Shown here one piece after another: positions 24,936 through 36,758 of a stretch of 64,000 bases of DNA. Below the pieces are notes generated by a model, which saw only the letters and a list, made by a program, of their open reading frames with translations, had not been told where the DNA came from and did not search any database. Position 1 is the stretch's first letter. Each line of letters begins with the position of its first letter. Both the position numbers and the translations under genes were made by a program. The stretch is from Strongylocentrotus droebachiensis (lineage: Eukaryota > Echinodermata > Echinoidea > Camarodonta > Strongylocentrotidae), in assembly GCA_035222895.1 (NCBI GenBank), contig JAVYIG010000040.1, forward strand, positions 434,001 to 498,000, written 5' to 3'.

Positions 24936-27533
24936 AATAGAATGAGAGGAAATTAATCAGAGTGTAATGATAATGATGGAAATTTAGCGGGAATGATATG
25001 GTGGGAGCTGGAAGAGAGGTGATTTGCAGCACACAGGCCGAACAGACTTGTCGTTACTTTTCGACGCTTGCTATCAATTAGCCTAATCAGAGGGGTCATG
25101 CATGGCCTCTCACATATCCTGCATTTTTGATCATTTAATGAAGAAAAGAGCATCCTCCCCGACATCAATTTGGTGAAGTCAGAAGTGAAACATTTAGAGA
25201 AGCTCAGGGGACCCCACCACATCACAAACAAGGCAGGTCTTCCTGTCGATTGTTCTCTGTTATAGTCTTGGGGCTTTCTAATCTACGAGCAAACAATAAA
25301 AAGATGATTGGATATTCAATATGGAATCCTGAAATTTTCCTTTTCTGGGAATATTGGGGGCGAGAGATTGAGAGGTGGAGGAGGAGGAGGAGGAGGAGGC
25401 TAGTGGCAGAGGGTTGAATGAGGACACCCAGGCCTGGTTAGCCATGTAGAACCGGCCGATGTCGAAGTCTCATCTAGAAAAACATGCGGCACAAAAGCAA
25501 AGTCACAAGCTGATCCTCAAGCTGTGCTTCGGCTGCAAGGTAGAGGCAACAATAAGGGTTTGAGTCTGTTACGGATGAAGCGGCTTCTTGAAAGGGACCC
25601 CTGGCAAAAGTGCAAGAACCTGGGACGAGATAAGCTAAATGAAGGCAGAGGGCTGATCTTGAATGGGCGTCGGCACTCAGGTGGAAGAAGGACGTAGTGG
25701 GAGTGAGAGCCCAATACCCCCAAAGATCAGCAACGTCTGAATAGGAATGACCACACAGGGCTCGTTCTTCACCCAGTCATAAAGATTAATGATAAAAACA
25801 AAATAGGACGATGAGATAGAGATATATAGACTTTAATCGATCTGGAGTTACGATGGAGATCCACCTCACAAAGGGTCTCGGTGGGAAGTCAAAACCAGCA
25901 TCTAAAAGAACAATTCTATTCTATGAGAAAGAAACTAAGCAAAAGGTAGGAAAGTGGCATAATAGCTCGGGAAAAATACGGCCTTGTTACCACAAAAACA
26001 AATCAATTTTGTAACCATTGAAAGAGAATAGGACAAAACCTGGAGTCGTTTATATAGGTCTTTCTCACGTTCACAAAGCATGAGATTGAGAATCGCATCT
26101 CGCCATGGAGACAGGGGCCTTGTCTTTTGAGAAATCAGCAGAAAACGATCAATTATATCCACTTCCTCTCTATTTCATTGAGAAGAAAGAATTATCTACT
26201 TATAATTGCTCATAAAGCTGAGGTTAACTATTATCTCCTTTCTTCATGGACCTAAATCTACAATAAGTTACTTGGGTTAAAGGCTTGATTCTTCATGGCA
26301 AAATATTCCTTTACAGAATGGAGTACAATTAAAATCTTTAGCCAAGGATGAAATGAATAAGATTAATGCCCTATTTACGAAGGAAAGCTTTGATTGATGA
26401 TATTCTTGCAACATTGATAAAAATCAATCTTTATTTGGAGAGATATAAAGGTATAACAGAGAGGATTGAGAGAATAGAGAAAAGGAAATCGTGGTCAGAA
26501 GAAGTACAACAGATGATGAATCTTAAGGTTTTGGGTCAAATACAACAAATTTGATACATAAACTCAGGAAATCCTTGTCAAATGACCACAGTACTAAAGA
26601 TAAAAAGAATAACAAATTTGGAATCACCACGGAACCATCAACCCTATGATGGGAAACCGGAAAATATTTATTTAATCCTTTATTTTTTTCTTCTCATTTT
26701 TTCTTTATTTCCTTTCTCAGCTTTTCAATGATTCAAAATTTGCCCGGTTCTTTACTCATGTTTCTTACAAAGTCTAAGATGATATATGAGTAATGTTTTT
26801 TTCTCCAAATTTCCAAGAAAACACTGTACGATAAGTTGATCTCAACCGTGAAATGTACGTCTTTGAAATCTCAATGGAATGAAAGCGAATTATTTTCAAT
26901 TGGTTGCACAAAAAAGGAAAATAGGAAAGGAAATAATAAGTGGAGGCCTTGTGAAAGGTGCACCAAAAAAGGCCATTCCGCCTATTTCATTCTCCATTTC
27001 TTGGGGCAGTCTTAAAGCATAAGCAGTAGATCAGGCATACTGAAGCCTCTACATTACCCTTCATGCCTCATAAAACAAGAAGAATTCTCAAGGAAATCGG
27101 GGGGACAAAAATGCCTTTTGAATCTTTGATGTGCGTATGAACAATAATTGAGAAATACTTTGGCCCCAAATCAGACAAAAGACCTAAAAATCCTCAGCGG
27201 CCAGATAAGAAAGGACTCCTCATTTTTTTTTTTTGAGGTATGGCGACAAGTTCAATGGATTCAAAGACTGGCATTGAAGGAGAGTATATGAGGCGATGCC
27301 GACAAGAAAGTACAATGCCCCCTCTGACAGTCATCATCATATCAGCCAAGATTTATGAATCAATTCAAACTTTATTTCGTCAATTTCAGCTCAGTATGGT
27401 GAGACCCAATGAGCAACACATACACTTGAGAGTACGGGTAGATGGGAGGGAGGGGGAAGAGAGACAGACAAGAATAAGAGATCAAATGAGACCTGTCTGC
27501 ACAGTCTGGGGTGGAAATGAAATGACACAAAGA

Positions 27534-27536
27534 AAA

Positions 27537-27617
<81 letters not shown>

Positions 27618-27657
27618 GAGAGAGAGAGAAAGAGAGAGAGAGAGAAAGAGAGAGAGT
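27534..27657 (+). repeat. Longest (GA)n array, about 120 bp
   Basis: Nearly uninterrupted GA repeats with regular AAAG breaks inside the U12-type intron, (CU)n in the transcript. Frames over it on both strands reach 100-140 codons purely from the repeat. Confidence 0.92.
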
Positions 27658-29254
27658 AGAATTTCGAAGAAAACAATATGGTCTACGGGATAACACATCT
27701 GGTTTTAGGCAAACAAACCTTTAAAAATTACTAAATTAAAGCGTTAACAGGCAGAAAAAGACAAAGAAAGAAAATGATAAGATGCAAAAAAAGGAAGAAA
27801 AAAAGAAATGCTAGCCAAATGTCATGAGCCAAAAAAAAACGAAACTGACAAAAGCTATCAGATTGCTTGATATATCAATTGAATAATTTCTTATTTCACA
27901 ATATCATAACATTTTGATTTATTTATGTAACCACAAGCACCCAGTCTACAATACAAGAGATTGTGACATTTATCATCAAATCCATCAACTCTAGGAATAT
28001 TTTCAGATTTATGAACCTTGAGACTTCAATTTATTATCTTGGAAGTATTATGAATGAACTGAAAATAAACCTCGAGACAAAGTGCATTGTCTAATTCAGT
28101 GATCAGCACAGTTCACACACAACAATGTCAAAAGCGAAAACAATCGAGTCATGCCAAGATCTGGGTACAGTGAGCTAGAATCGACGATATTATTATTATA
28201 CCAGTTTCCATTTCCAAGTGAGACAATGTCGCCGCCGAGGAAGATCACATGATATTGCTGTTTGGTTTCCGAGTGCTTACTTGGAGAGAGTCTTGAGAGA
28301 AACTCTGACTGGCTTGCTTGGCACGCAACTTCCTGAGTGATAGCATTACCAGAGAATAGATCCAAAACATTGATCTCAAGTGACTTCCTCTGCACGGCTG
28401 ACCGTCAAGAATCTTGTCTAGAAACTCTATTTTTGGTGGTTTACGTTCGGCCCGCAAGTCGTGGGAAAGGAAGGAGGAGCAATCACAATAAGAAAATGAC
28501 CGCGCACGCATTAAGTTTTTCATTGAAGAGAGAAAAAAAAAAGACGGAAAATGATAGAGAAAGCAACAAATATGATTACCAGATGGGGCCGATTTACTGG
28601 CATTGTGTTTATTTCTTGTAGAAACTGTTGACATTAAGCTTCATCACGGCTGCTTGAAATAATTTGGGGCAGTAATTACCATCAGGTGATTATTTCTATT
28701 ATCTTCTAACCAAATAGGAATAGGATTTTTGGCTGATAAGGACTTTCTTTTCTTTTTCCGGATAAAATGTGTCACATGCTAACCTGATAAAAAGGATTCT
28801 TACAATGACTTCACGTTTTGTTTGTACTTTTGATGTCAACTTAAGATGAAGTACATGAATTATAAGAATAAAAGAAAAATGAAAAAGTAACAAAACAAAA
28901 CATATTTTCTTTGGAGGGATGTCAATATCACAAAAACTCATATTGTATTTTGTGGCTTTGCATTACCCTAATATCATCATTGAAAAGGGTAATCAGTAAT
29001 TCATTGTCATCCACACAGCAAATTATAAGAGTTTGCAATATTTCTTAAGAAATAACTTAATAATTTCACAAATTCAAAAAAATAGGATTTGTCTTTGCTT
29101 TGCTATCATTTCAGAAACTGGAACTTAATGAAGAAAAAACCTGAACAAGAAAAAATAACAAAATTTCAAAGACAGTATACAAGAGTAAGTTGGATAAAAG
29201 AATTATAACAAAATATGATCATATGTTTAAATGAAATATATATGGAAAGGATAT

Positions 29255-29471
29255 TGTTCCATTGACCGGCGAGTAGTCCGATAGATCGGCCGAGCTGGGC
29301 CTGTCGTGCATGTGAAGCGGTGAGGTGTCTCGTCCCTCTGGCTTGACCATTGAGTAGGCAGGACTCTCCCCAGAAGAGACGTGGGAGAGGTCACCGGGGG
29401 AGGACCGGTGGTCACTCAGGTAGTTCAGGGGCGAGAGATGGGAGTTGGCGATGAGAGGACTTCCTGGGTAC
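29255..29471 (-). CDS. prox1: prox coding exon 2: Ser/Pro-rich linker before the homeodomain
   Basis: This 217-nt exon supplies the last base of a split codon plus 72 codons. The acceptor is ccccctaacag|GTACCC, with a ctaac branch-like motif close to it. The translation in the phase set by exon 1 starts YPGSPLIANSHLSPLNYLSD and is open throughout. It is rich in Ser, Pro and Asp and ends SADLSDYSPVNGT. This region resembles the PROX1 segment just before the homeodomain (ISPYSG in human), which is low-complexity and weakly conserved, so the call rests mainly on splice phase and open frame. The exon ends GGAACA and is followed at once by ATATCCTTT, the U12-type 5' splice consensus, not by GT. 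GC content is visibly higher than in the flanking introns. Confidence 0.92.
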
Positions 29472-29600
29472 CTGTTAGGGGGTGATAAAGAGGGTGAATA
29501 AAAAAATTATTGAGTAGGATTATTGGTAGAAAATCTACATGTTCAATGATGGCTTTAGGTAGGAAATCTAGAGGAGAAAATGGGTGGTATTTAAGAGAGA

Positions 29601-29632
<32 letters not shown>

Positions 29633-32600
29633 GGAGGAAGAAATATAGAGCATGAGATAGCGAGGAAGAGAAAGAAAGAGTGTAAAACATTGATGAAAAG
29701 GGAGAGGAAAGGTATTAAACAAAGAATAGAAGAAATAAGGGAAAATACATAAATAAATTAGAGAGGAGCAAGAGAGAGAGAGAGGGAAAACTTTCATAGA
29801 AACAAAGATGGGAAAGCATATAAGTATATGAAATCATATCAAGAAAGTACAAAATACATATTCATGTATCATTATGGCATCTTGAAAGAAGAAGAAGAAA
29901 GAAAACCTAAGAAAGAAACCCAAAGTACGTTCTTAAGTTCAATGAACAAGGAAATGACGATCAATTCTGATGCTATAAAGTGTCACCTTTCAAAAGAACT
30001 TTCTTGCATCCAGATACTTGCGTTACCTTGAACTATATCCCATGGTACTTGACTCCAGGTTGTGTATGATTTATTGCGATAGGAAAGGAAAAGATAAATA
30101 TCGCTGCCAAGTGTTTTTCAACTCATGAAATGCTATTACCGATGGACGATATCAAATATTCATATAACCATATACTTCCAGATGAATTCAAAAGGAAATA
30201 AGGAACATCACTCATAAACTACTAACACAGGTGAGCATATTGCTGAAGATGGGTTATAAATATGTCATCGCATAAAAGAGACAAAATGGGGAGTCTGCCT
30301 GCAAATGAATGATCTTCCAAACAATGCCGGCTGCAGATGGGATCATAGACAACAATAATAGATCCCTTCTCTTTCTAACACATCAAATCCATCAAAAAAG
30401 AACCCAAACGGAAGAAAGGAAAGTGAAAGAAAAAGCAGGACTCTGTACAGATTTCCTGGGAAGATGTTTTCGCAACGTCAGACTGAAAAGCCCCTACGGC
30501 GGTTCTTCGCACGCCAACTTGTGACATCCTGTATGGGCATCCTAAGAGATATGTTTGCTTGCTTGCGGACCAGGTGAAAGACTATGGCAAGGGGACAAAT
30601 TGTCTTAATCTTCTTTAAAAAAAGCCAGGAAGGATGCAACCTACACATAAGAGACCATTGTACATAGTGAGAATCAGGGCAGGAGTTGAAAGCCTGAAGC
30701 AGAAGGAGAAAGAGAACAAGAAGAAAGGCGAGGACGCTGGGGTGTGATTATGCTATCCATTCAGGGTGTCATTATAAAAGTCATGGCATTATACTAGATC
30801 TATGTTTCGCAAACCTATGCCATTCACCGCACCCTATGTCAGGTCATTTTTTCTATTTTCAAGACTTCAATTTCATGTTATTTCATTCCCCCATAAAAAT
30901 CAATACATGTATGTGCGCACATTATACAGGAAATCTATACTGGTAGTTTATCTGTCCTTCTATTCCACCACTGCAGAAAGTACTTTCTAGATAAGCTATA
31001 CATTTGCAAAGCTAACATTGATATTTAAAACATGAAATTTACATATGAATCACTGAATTTCTCTCTCTTTCACCTAGGTTAGCATTTTAGATGACAGATA
31101 TGACATAAGATATGGGAGAGTATGTCTGAAAAGCTGTAAATCGTTTCTGCTACTTGAGCAAAGCACGGAACTAAGACGTAAGATTTTGACCTAATCCAAA
31201 GTAATCTTGGAGTGCGTGGGAACATGAGATAATATGAGACATCGGTACACATGCTCAAGCTGTACATATATAGGAAAGCTTGTAATACTTTCTCCTAATC
31301 TCTCTCCCCTAATGCTGCGATGAAACTTCGCATTTTGGAAGTCATTTCGTTTTAATCGCACTTAGAGTAGCCAAGTCATGGCGGAGCATTTCTTGTTCCT
31401 GTTTGACAACCGTCATGATATTAGAATTACTTGAGATTGAAAGGCAGTGATTATGGGCAATTCTTAGGATTAAAGATACAAACATTAATTCCATTTTATC
31501 TTCATTGGAATTACTCAGATTTCCACACAATCTAGAAAGCAAGGTACCGGTAAAGTGGTTAAGCTTAAAAACCCAAACGTGCACACTAATGAGGACAATT
31601 TTCAGATCTGGAGATTGTTTAAAGAGAGACTCAAAGTATCTTTTTATCCTGCAAGATTGTTGGTGCATGCTTGCTTGGTAATGCAGGCAATCATGACTAA
31701 ATCAGAACCTGATGGGGTAGTCTGTAATTTCTGATGACTTAATTGCTCACTCATTTTCAGACAAGTCACATAAAAAATGAAAATAAGAAGCCAAATAGTT
31801 GGGACTTGGATTCATTTACAAGAATGCACTTTTTAGGGTCATAGCGACATGCAGATACTCTGTTTTTGAGGATAGGAATAATTGATGTCACTTTCCCCCC
31901 ATCTTTTATCCTTTTTTCTTCATTTTTGTAGGAGCAAGTAGCTCAACAAGTAAACTTTACTGACAAATACAATGAAGTACTTCCTATACTAATGAAATAC
32001 TGCACAGGGAATTCCTTTTGTATTTGACAGTCCGAGTCAAATCCTACGTAAGTCGGTGATTCAACTGCAAAATGATTGACGCTGTTTGTGAGGCAGGCTC
32101 AAAATAGAGCAGAAAGAAAATGAGAGAAGCTCCGATGAAAGTTGAGCTGTCTGCACTAAGATTGGCTGATCCACGGAAAAGTCTTGGCAAGAGTCTCGGA
32201 TTAAGAGACATCGTGACAATTAAGAAATGAATGCGTCTTGTAAACCTCAAAATATGCTCTTTTCATTTTTATTCTGTTGGCCTTCTGCATGCAGGATGTG
32301 GTGAACTTAAATGATTTTTGGATAAATGCTTTTCTGATCATCTCTAGGAGCCAAAACAGACTGAGATTTCAATTGAAATACAAGAATGAATTTGATAAAA
32401 GAACTGGAAATGGTCTATTAAAGGATTACTGTCTGGTGAAACAAGATTTATAGTACTTCAACTGAGATATTATTCACCTATTCATCTTATTTTGATGTTT
32501 CAACACCCAAAGCTGTTTTTTAAAGGCCTACTAATGACATAACGCACCAATTAACCTCAAAATGAAATTCTCTGCACGGAAATTTTGGCTGCTAGCACTA

Positions 32601-35138
32601 AAAGGAAATTTTAATCTTCTGCAAATTGAATGCATGAATGATTGATTCTATTTTCCTTCTAATGGAGATAATAAATATTTGTCCACTTCAGTCAATAAAG
32701 GAGAAGAATTTGCCAAATATCTCTTTTTTCTTTGTTCCCCATGGTGATATATCACCCGGAACATTAAGGGGAAAGAAAAGGTAAAAAAGCCCTCACCACA
32801 TATTTTGATGGTTTCTAATTCTTGCCCAAACAGGAGATGGGTCACACATACTGCACATCCAAATAAACAGAATCACAAGAACGTAATTCAGTGAATCATC
32901 GCTCTGCCCACTGAACTTGAAGTTTGCAAATATTTTTGTATCAACCCTTTATGCCACATTTGTAAAATCTTTTATAACCAGACAAGATCAGGCTTTGTTT
33001 TAATAATGCTTCTCCTTTTTTTTATATCAGGAGAACTTTTGTCATGTTTTTCAGCTGGCTAACATTTCACACTTTGAATGGATAGTGAAATGTGACTAAA
33101 ATGAATGAAGTCAGATCATAAAAGGCCATTTAAAGTTGTAAACATAGCCTGAATTCTATAATGTTTACCTATATGTGCAGGTAACCATTGACAGAATGAA
33201 TGGTAAATTGCTTAATAATAAAGTTTAATATCTTTCACGATTTCAAAGATATTGGTAAATAAAGAAAGAAAGCACTGCTTCCTATTGTAAAGAAGTCTGT
33301 ATATTCAGGAATTATAACAATGAAAATTGAAACAATCTCTACCATTATCAGTCTTTGACTTGATTCTTCCCACTGTTGATGTACTTAACACTGGACCTCA
33401 TTATACAGAAAAGAAAGAGCAAACAATCCCAATGATTACTCCTATTAAAGACAAAATAAGAGGATAAATAAATACCTCAAACAAAAGACTAGAAATCATC
33501 ATCTAACACCTGGGATGGTATGAATATGAATAAATGAATAAACACACAACACATTTCCCAACTTCCCTTGCAGTGAGATGATAATGAGGAATGATATCAT
33601 ATTTCTATTGAACCAGAAAAGAATATTCAAAATTAAGTTGCATCGCCTCGATTTACAATTTTTGATAGTTTAACAGCTGGCATCGTTGTGAATTAAAGGA
33701 TAAGTGCTGCTTTATGTAAGCCCACGACTTAAAGAATATCATGGAATGCTTACTACAGGCCCATTTGTAAAAAATCATTTTGTAAAAAACATTTTTTTGT
33801 TTTGTTGGTAGAGAGGTAAAAACATGCAGAGTAAATGCTGGTGATAACCGTTTAAGTATATGAGAAAATTGAGAATTCACATTGTCTACACTACAGTTCA
33901 TAGGAAAGGAAAGAGAATATTAATCTTAATTTTTTTTTTAATGGAATCAACAGTTTTGCTGAAAACTATTGATGTTCCAGGTTCTAGCAAAAATTATAAT
34001 TCCTTGAACAATAATCACACAAATAAATATCACTGAATATCCTGGCATTTTGAAATAAATCATGTCACCCTTCTTACACACACACACTAATTATTAATAC
34101 AATTGTCTTTAATAGTAATACTACATGCCTACTAAAAATTAATGTGTATTAAAACTTTTTTTGTTCAAAGAGAAATGTTACTTTTAAACCATACAGTCTT
34201 AAACTTGAAATCCTACGTTTGAGTTAATCACCCTTTTGGCCATTATCTGATGAATTAGTAAACATATGGAAGAGACAGGTCTATAAATCATGGTGGTATT
34301 GAGAGCGTTAACGAACAAGATGACGGGCTGGAATAAGAGAATTTTCTTGTTTAGGGTAGGACTTGTTTTTCTCTTGTGAAACGGTAGTGGATTGCAAATA
34401 AACAGGTGGTGAGGCAGAGTGATATCCATCATACTTTGATAGTTGAAGATACATGTAAGTGCAGAAGAACTTGTTGGTAATGAATAATGCATGGACATTT
34501 TTAAGTATTGACAATATAAAGGATATTCAGAAGAATGATTCAAAAATCACATTGACTGGTTATCATTTTTCAAGAATTACGTGGCATTTTCATTTCAAAA
34601 AGAATAAACTTTTATGAGCTGCTTCATGTATCGTAAATATCTTCTGATGGTATGTGCACTTTTGGAAGATGTTATACATGTAGGGGAATTTTAAGAACTG
34701 ATGTTAAAGACGATACATAATGCATGTTTTTACACTGTCATTGATTAGTTAAGTACTCACTCACATGATATTCAGAGTCTTTTTTTGAAGTATGAGACAT
34801 ATGCATATCAATATCATGGAGGCTTGTAACGGTACTAGTATGGAATTCAATATTGTTCATTTATAACTCCCTACGGCTTAAAATTTCAAATAGCGCAATC
34901 AATTAACATATGCTGTATGTGCATGCAGTAATTGGGACATCCAAATGCAACAAAATGATTTCATTCAAAGTTCTTTTCTTCCAATTTGATACATGTTCAA
35001 TCATGATTTTTTTTCACGGTTTATCAATCTTTTTGCCCCTGTGATTTTTCCCCTACGATATTGTCCTGCATATTAATTCATGATATATAAATAATTAGTG
35101 ATAATGAAATGTTGGAAATAAGAAGGATTTATTCTTAC
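29472..35138 (-). other. prox1: prox intron 1 (U2-type, phase 2)
   Basis: About 5.7 kb between coding exons 1 and 2, with donor GTAAGA (or GTACAT 6 nt upstream) and acceptor taacag. It is mostly AT-rich and single-copy in appearance. It contains (GA)n tracts at about 29592-29636 and 29771-29786, which read as (CU)n in the transcript. A slightly GC-richer patch lies at about 30300-30740. No coding exon or recognisable mobile element was seen. Confidence 0.85.
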
Positions 35139-36604
35139 ATGTACCTGAGGCTTTCAAAATGGTCCCTTGGATCAGCCATGTTGGGGGTCATGAAGCTAGC
35201 AGCTAGAGTAGGGTGAAGACTGGGGTTGGGGATGGCTACCGAGGTGGGTAAGCTCACTGGTAGAAGAGGCTCTGGTTTCATGGGGAAATCCCCGGGGTGG
35301 AAGCCACTGCTGGCATGGAAATGCCGGTGGTCGTTACTCCTCACCCGCTTTCTGCTAGGGACCACCAATGACATGGCCTCCGTCTGCTGCTCTATCGGTG
35401 TAGGGAAATGCCTCATGAAGAAGCTTGGGTGGATGAGGGTTGGAGGGGGAGGCGTTGGCTTGAACTCCTGGGCTGATGAGGCAGGAGGGCTAGCAGCATT
35501 CTGAGCTAGTACTGGATTTCTGGCCTGGTTACTATTGATTTCAGACTTAGTATGGGTTGAGTTGTTGTTACTTGCGTTTTTGCTGCTGCTGCTTTTCGTT
35601 AGTTTATTCATCACAGAGTCTACTGCATTGAGCAAGAGAGGTGGCAGCTCTTCTTTTAGTGTTTGTCTCACAATATAACTTGTTGTGCGATCAAGAACGC
35701 TACTTCCATCTGCTCTCCGTTTCCTATCATTGCGATGGCGAACTGGTGAGCTGTTCCCACTAACACCGTTCACCTCATATTTCTGAATTGCACTACCTGT
35801 GTCAATTGGTTCATTTAAGTCATCCATGTCATCAGAATTGTCTGATAGATTTCCATCATCTTCTATATCATACATGTTGAGGTATTTCTCCTGAAGTGTG
35901 TCCAGCTGCGTTTGAAGATGTGATAGGATCCCTTTGAGCTTAGTTTTTTCTTGTTTGCGGGACGGTTTGCTTGGGGAGTCTTCATCTCCGGAGTCCCAGC
36001 GCTGGGGTTGTGGTTGGTATTGCTTGCGCTTTGGTTTGCGCAGACTGTCCTCCAACCCCACAGGGTCCTGGGCTTCGACTGCTGGTGGTGAATGCCTCAT
36101 GCTGGTGATGATGTTTTCTACGCGGGCACGCTTGGCTTTGAGACTGTCTGTGATGGTTTCTTGAATTGGACTGGTTGATCCGTTACATTCTTCCCACATT
36201 GCGGTTTCTGCAGTGGGCATGGCTGTGGAATCTCCACTCTCACTGGGTACCTTGGCGCACTCCAACTTTCTATCTTGCCAATATCCACTAGGTTCAATAT
36301 CTGCGCTCTCCGCAATATCTTCTTCCAAATAAAGCAAACTGCTGCGATCCTCCGCCACTCTGTCCTGCGCAAATGAATCCTGTGATTCTGTATCGCTGCA
36401 CAAACCGACGGACTTGGCAGGACTGCTCCGATTCAAATTTAACAAGTTCCTCAAAACTTCAGAGTTGTGTTCGACATTTTCCTGGAACACACCGTTGATG
36501 CTGGCAAAGCCGTTGACTTTTGTGTGAGGATTGCCCCTAGGTAGACCCTGATCAGCTCGATGTCGCTTTACTTGGCGACTGGATGCATCCTCGACCTTAG
36601 ACAT
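35139..36604 (-). CDS. prox1: prox coding exon 1: N-terminal and linker region
   Basis: This exon encodes residues 1-489. The ATG at 36604 is chosen because the next residues (MSKVEDASSRQVKRHRAD) match the PROX1 N-terminus (SRQTKRRRVD in human). An in-frame TAG lies 14 codons upstream at 36649-36647, and only a TTG follows it. Visible features: basic patch 10-18; LRNLL, an LxxLL nuclear-receptor box, at 51-55 (LRKLL in human PROX1); KAKRARVENIITSMRHSP at 156-173, nearly as in PROX1; heptad-like Leu/Gln segment at about 222-246; DGNLSDNSDD at 250-259; amphipathic helix at about 310-337; EAMSLVVPSRKR at 409-420; LPVSLPTSVAIPNPSLH at 448-464. Two tandem donors lie 6 nt apart: AG|GTACAT after 35145 and AT|GTAAGA after 35139. 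Both are in frame with exon 2 and give LR-YP or LRYM-YP. The second fits the donor consensus better, so the exon is drawn to 35139. The phase is 2 with either donor. Confidence 0.95.
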
Positions 36605-36758
36605 TGGCTTGCCAAACAACGTCAATGTCTCCTTGACTGTGCACAACTATGCTACACTGAAGCTCTTCACTGGTCCAACGTCTCTGCAGTTGGATAGGGA
36701 GGTGTGAGTAAATTCCGTCAGCTGACAGTTAGAACTTCAGTCGGCCACAAATCACTCA
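36605..36758 (-). other. prox1: Candidate prox 5'UTR part of coding exon 1, with splice acceptor
   Basis: Directly upstream of the ATG the frame is closed by TAG at 36649-36647, so this is leader sequence. A strong acceptor pattern ends at 36759: a (CT)n polypyrimidine run, then cctcacacag, with the exon starting at 36758. This suggests a separate upstream non-coding exon, as in vertebrate PROX1. Possible donors on this strand lie at 37041|37040 (GGAA|GTAAGTA, a 282-bp intron) and at 50751|50750 (GGG|GTAAGTG, about 14 kb). An alternative is that a TATTTATA-like box at about 36790 marks a promoter and the leader is unspliced. Confidence 0.45.

Larger units (their letters stand above)
23707..29254 (-). 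other. prox1: prox intron 2: U12-type AT-AC intron
   Basis: The intron starts ATATCCTTTCC directly after exon 2 (29254 downward) and ends ...TACCTTAACTCCTTTGTAC before exon 3 (last base 23707). The donor matches the U12 AT-AC consensus ATATCCTTT perfectly. The branch motif CCTTAAC (consensus TTCCTTAAC) places its adenosine at 23718, 11 nt before the intron end. Joining here keeps the frame with phase 0. The 5.5-kb interior holds a long (GA)n array at 27534-27657, a second at 24850-24935, (GGA)n at 25376-25400, and GC-richer patches at about 25030-25770 and 28100-28480. Inclusion of flanking sequence from the nearest upstream AG would bring an in-frame stop. Confidence 0.93.
11425..36604 (-). 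other. prox1: prox (Prospero/PROX1-type homeobox) gene, coding span of four exons
   Basis: The four coding exons join with compatible phases (2, 0, 0) into one reading frame of 721 or 723 codons plus TGA, close to the usual PROX1 length of about 737 residues. Prospero/PROX proteins are nuclear transcription factors that control cell-cycle exit and differentiation in neural, sensory, hepatic and lymphatic lineages (established family knowledge). The deduced order is: basic N-terminus, LxxLL box, KAKRARVEN block, coiled-coil-like segment, acidic NLSD block, amphipathic helix, EAMSLVV motif, LPTSVAIPNPSL motif, Ser/Pro-rich linker, and a C-terminal homeo-Prospero domain split over exons 3 and 4. 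Introns are about 5.7, 5.5 and 11.8 kb. The middle one is U12-type AT-AC. A non-coding 5' exon probably lies upstream. No second gene was recognised inside the introns. Confidence 0.96.

Noticed and set aside
27240..27698. Arg/Glu-rich and Ser/Leu-rich frames of 100-139 codons on both strands
   Set aside because: Pure translation of the (GA)n array.
35226..36164. Plus-strand frames opposite prox exon 1
   Set aside because: Antisense shadows of the conserved minus-strand coding exon.
36605..36646. TTG at 36646 as the prox start
   Set aside because: Non-ATG codon directly after an in-frame TAG; the ATG at 36604 aligns with the PROX1 N-terminus.
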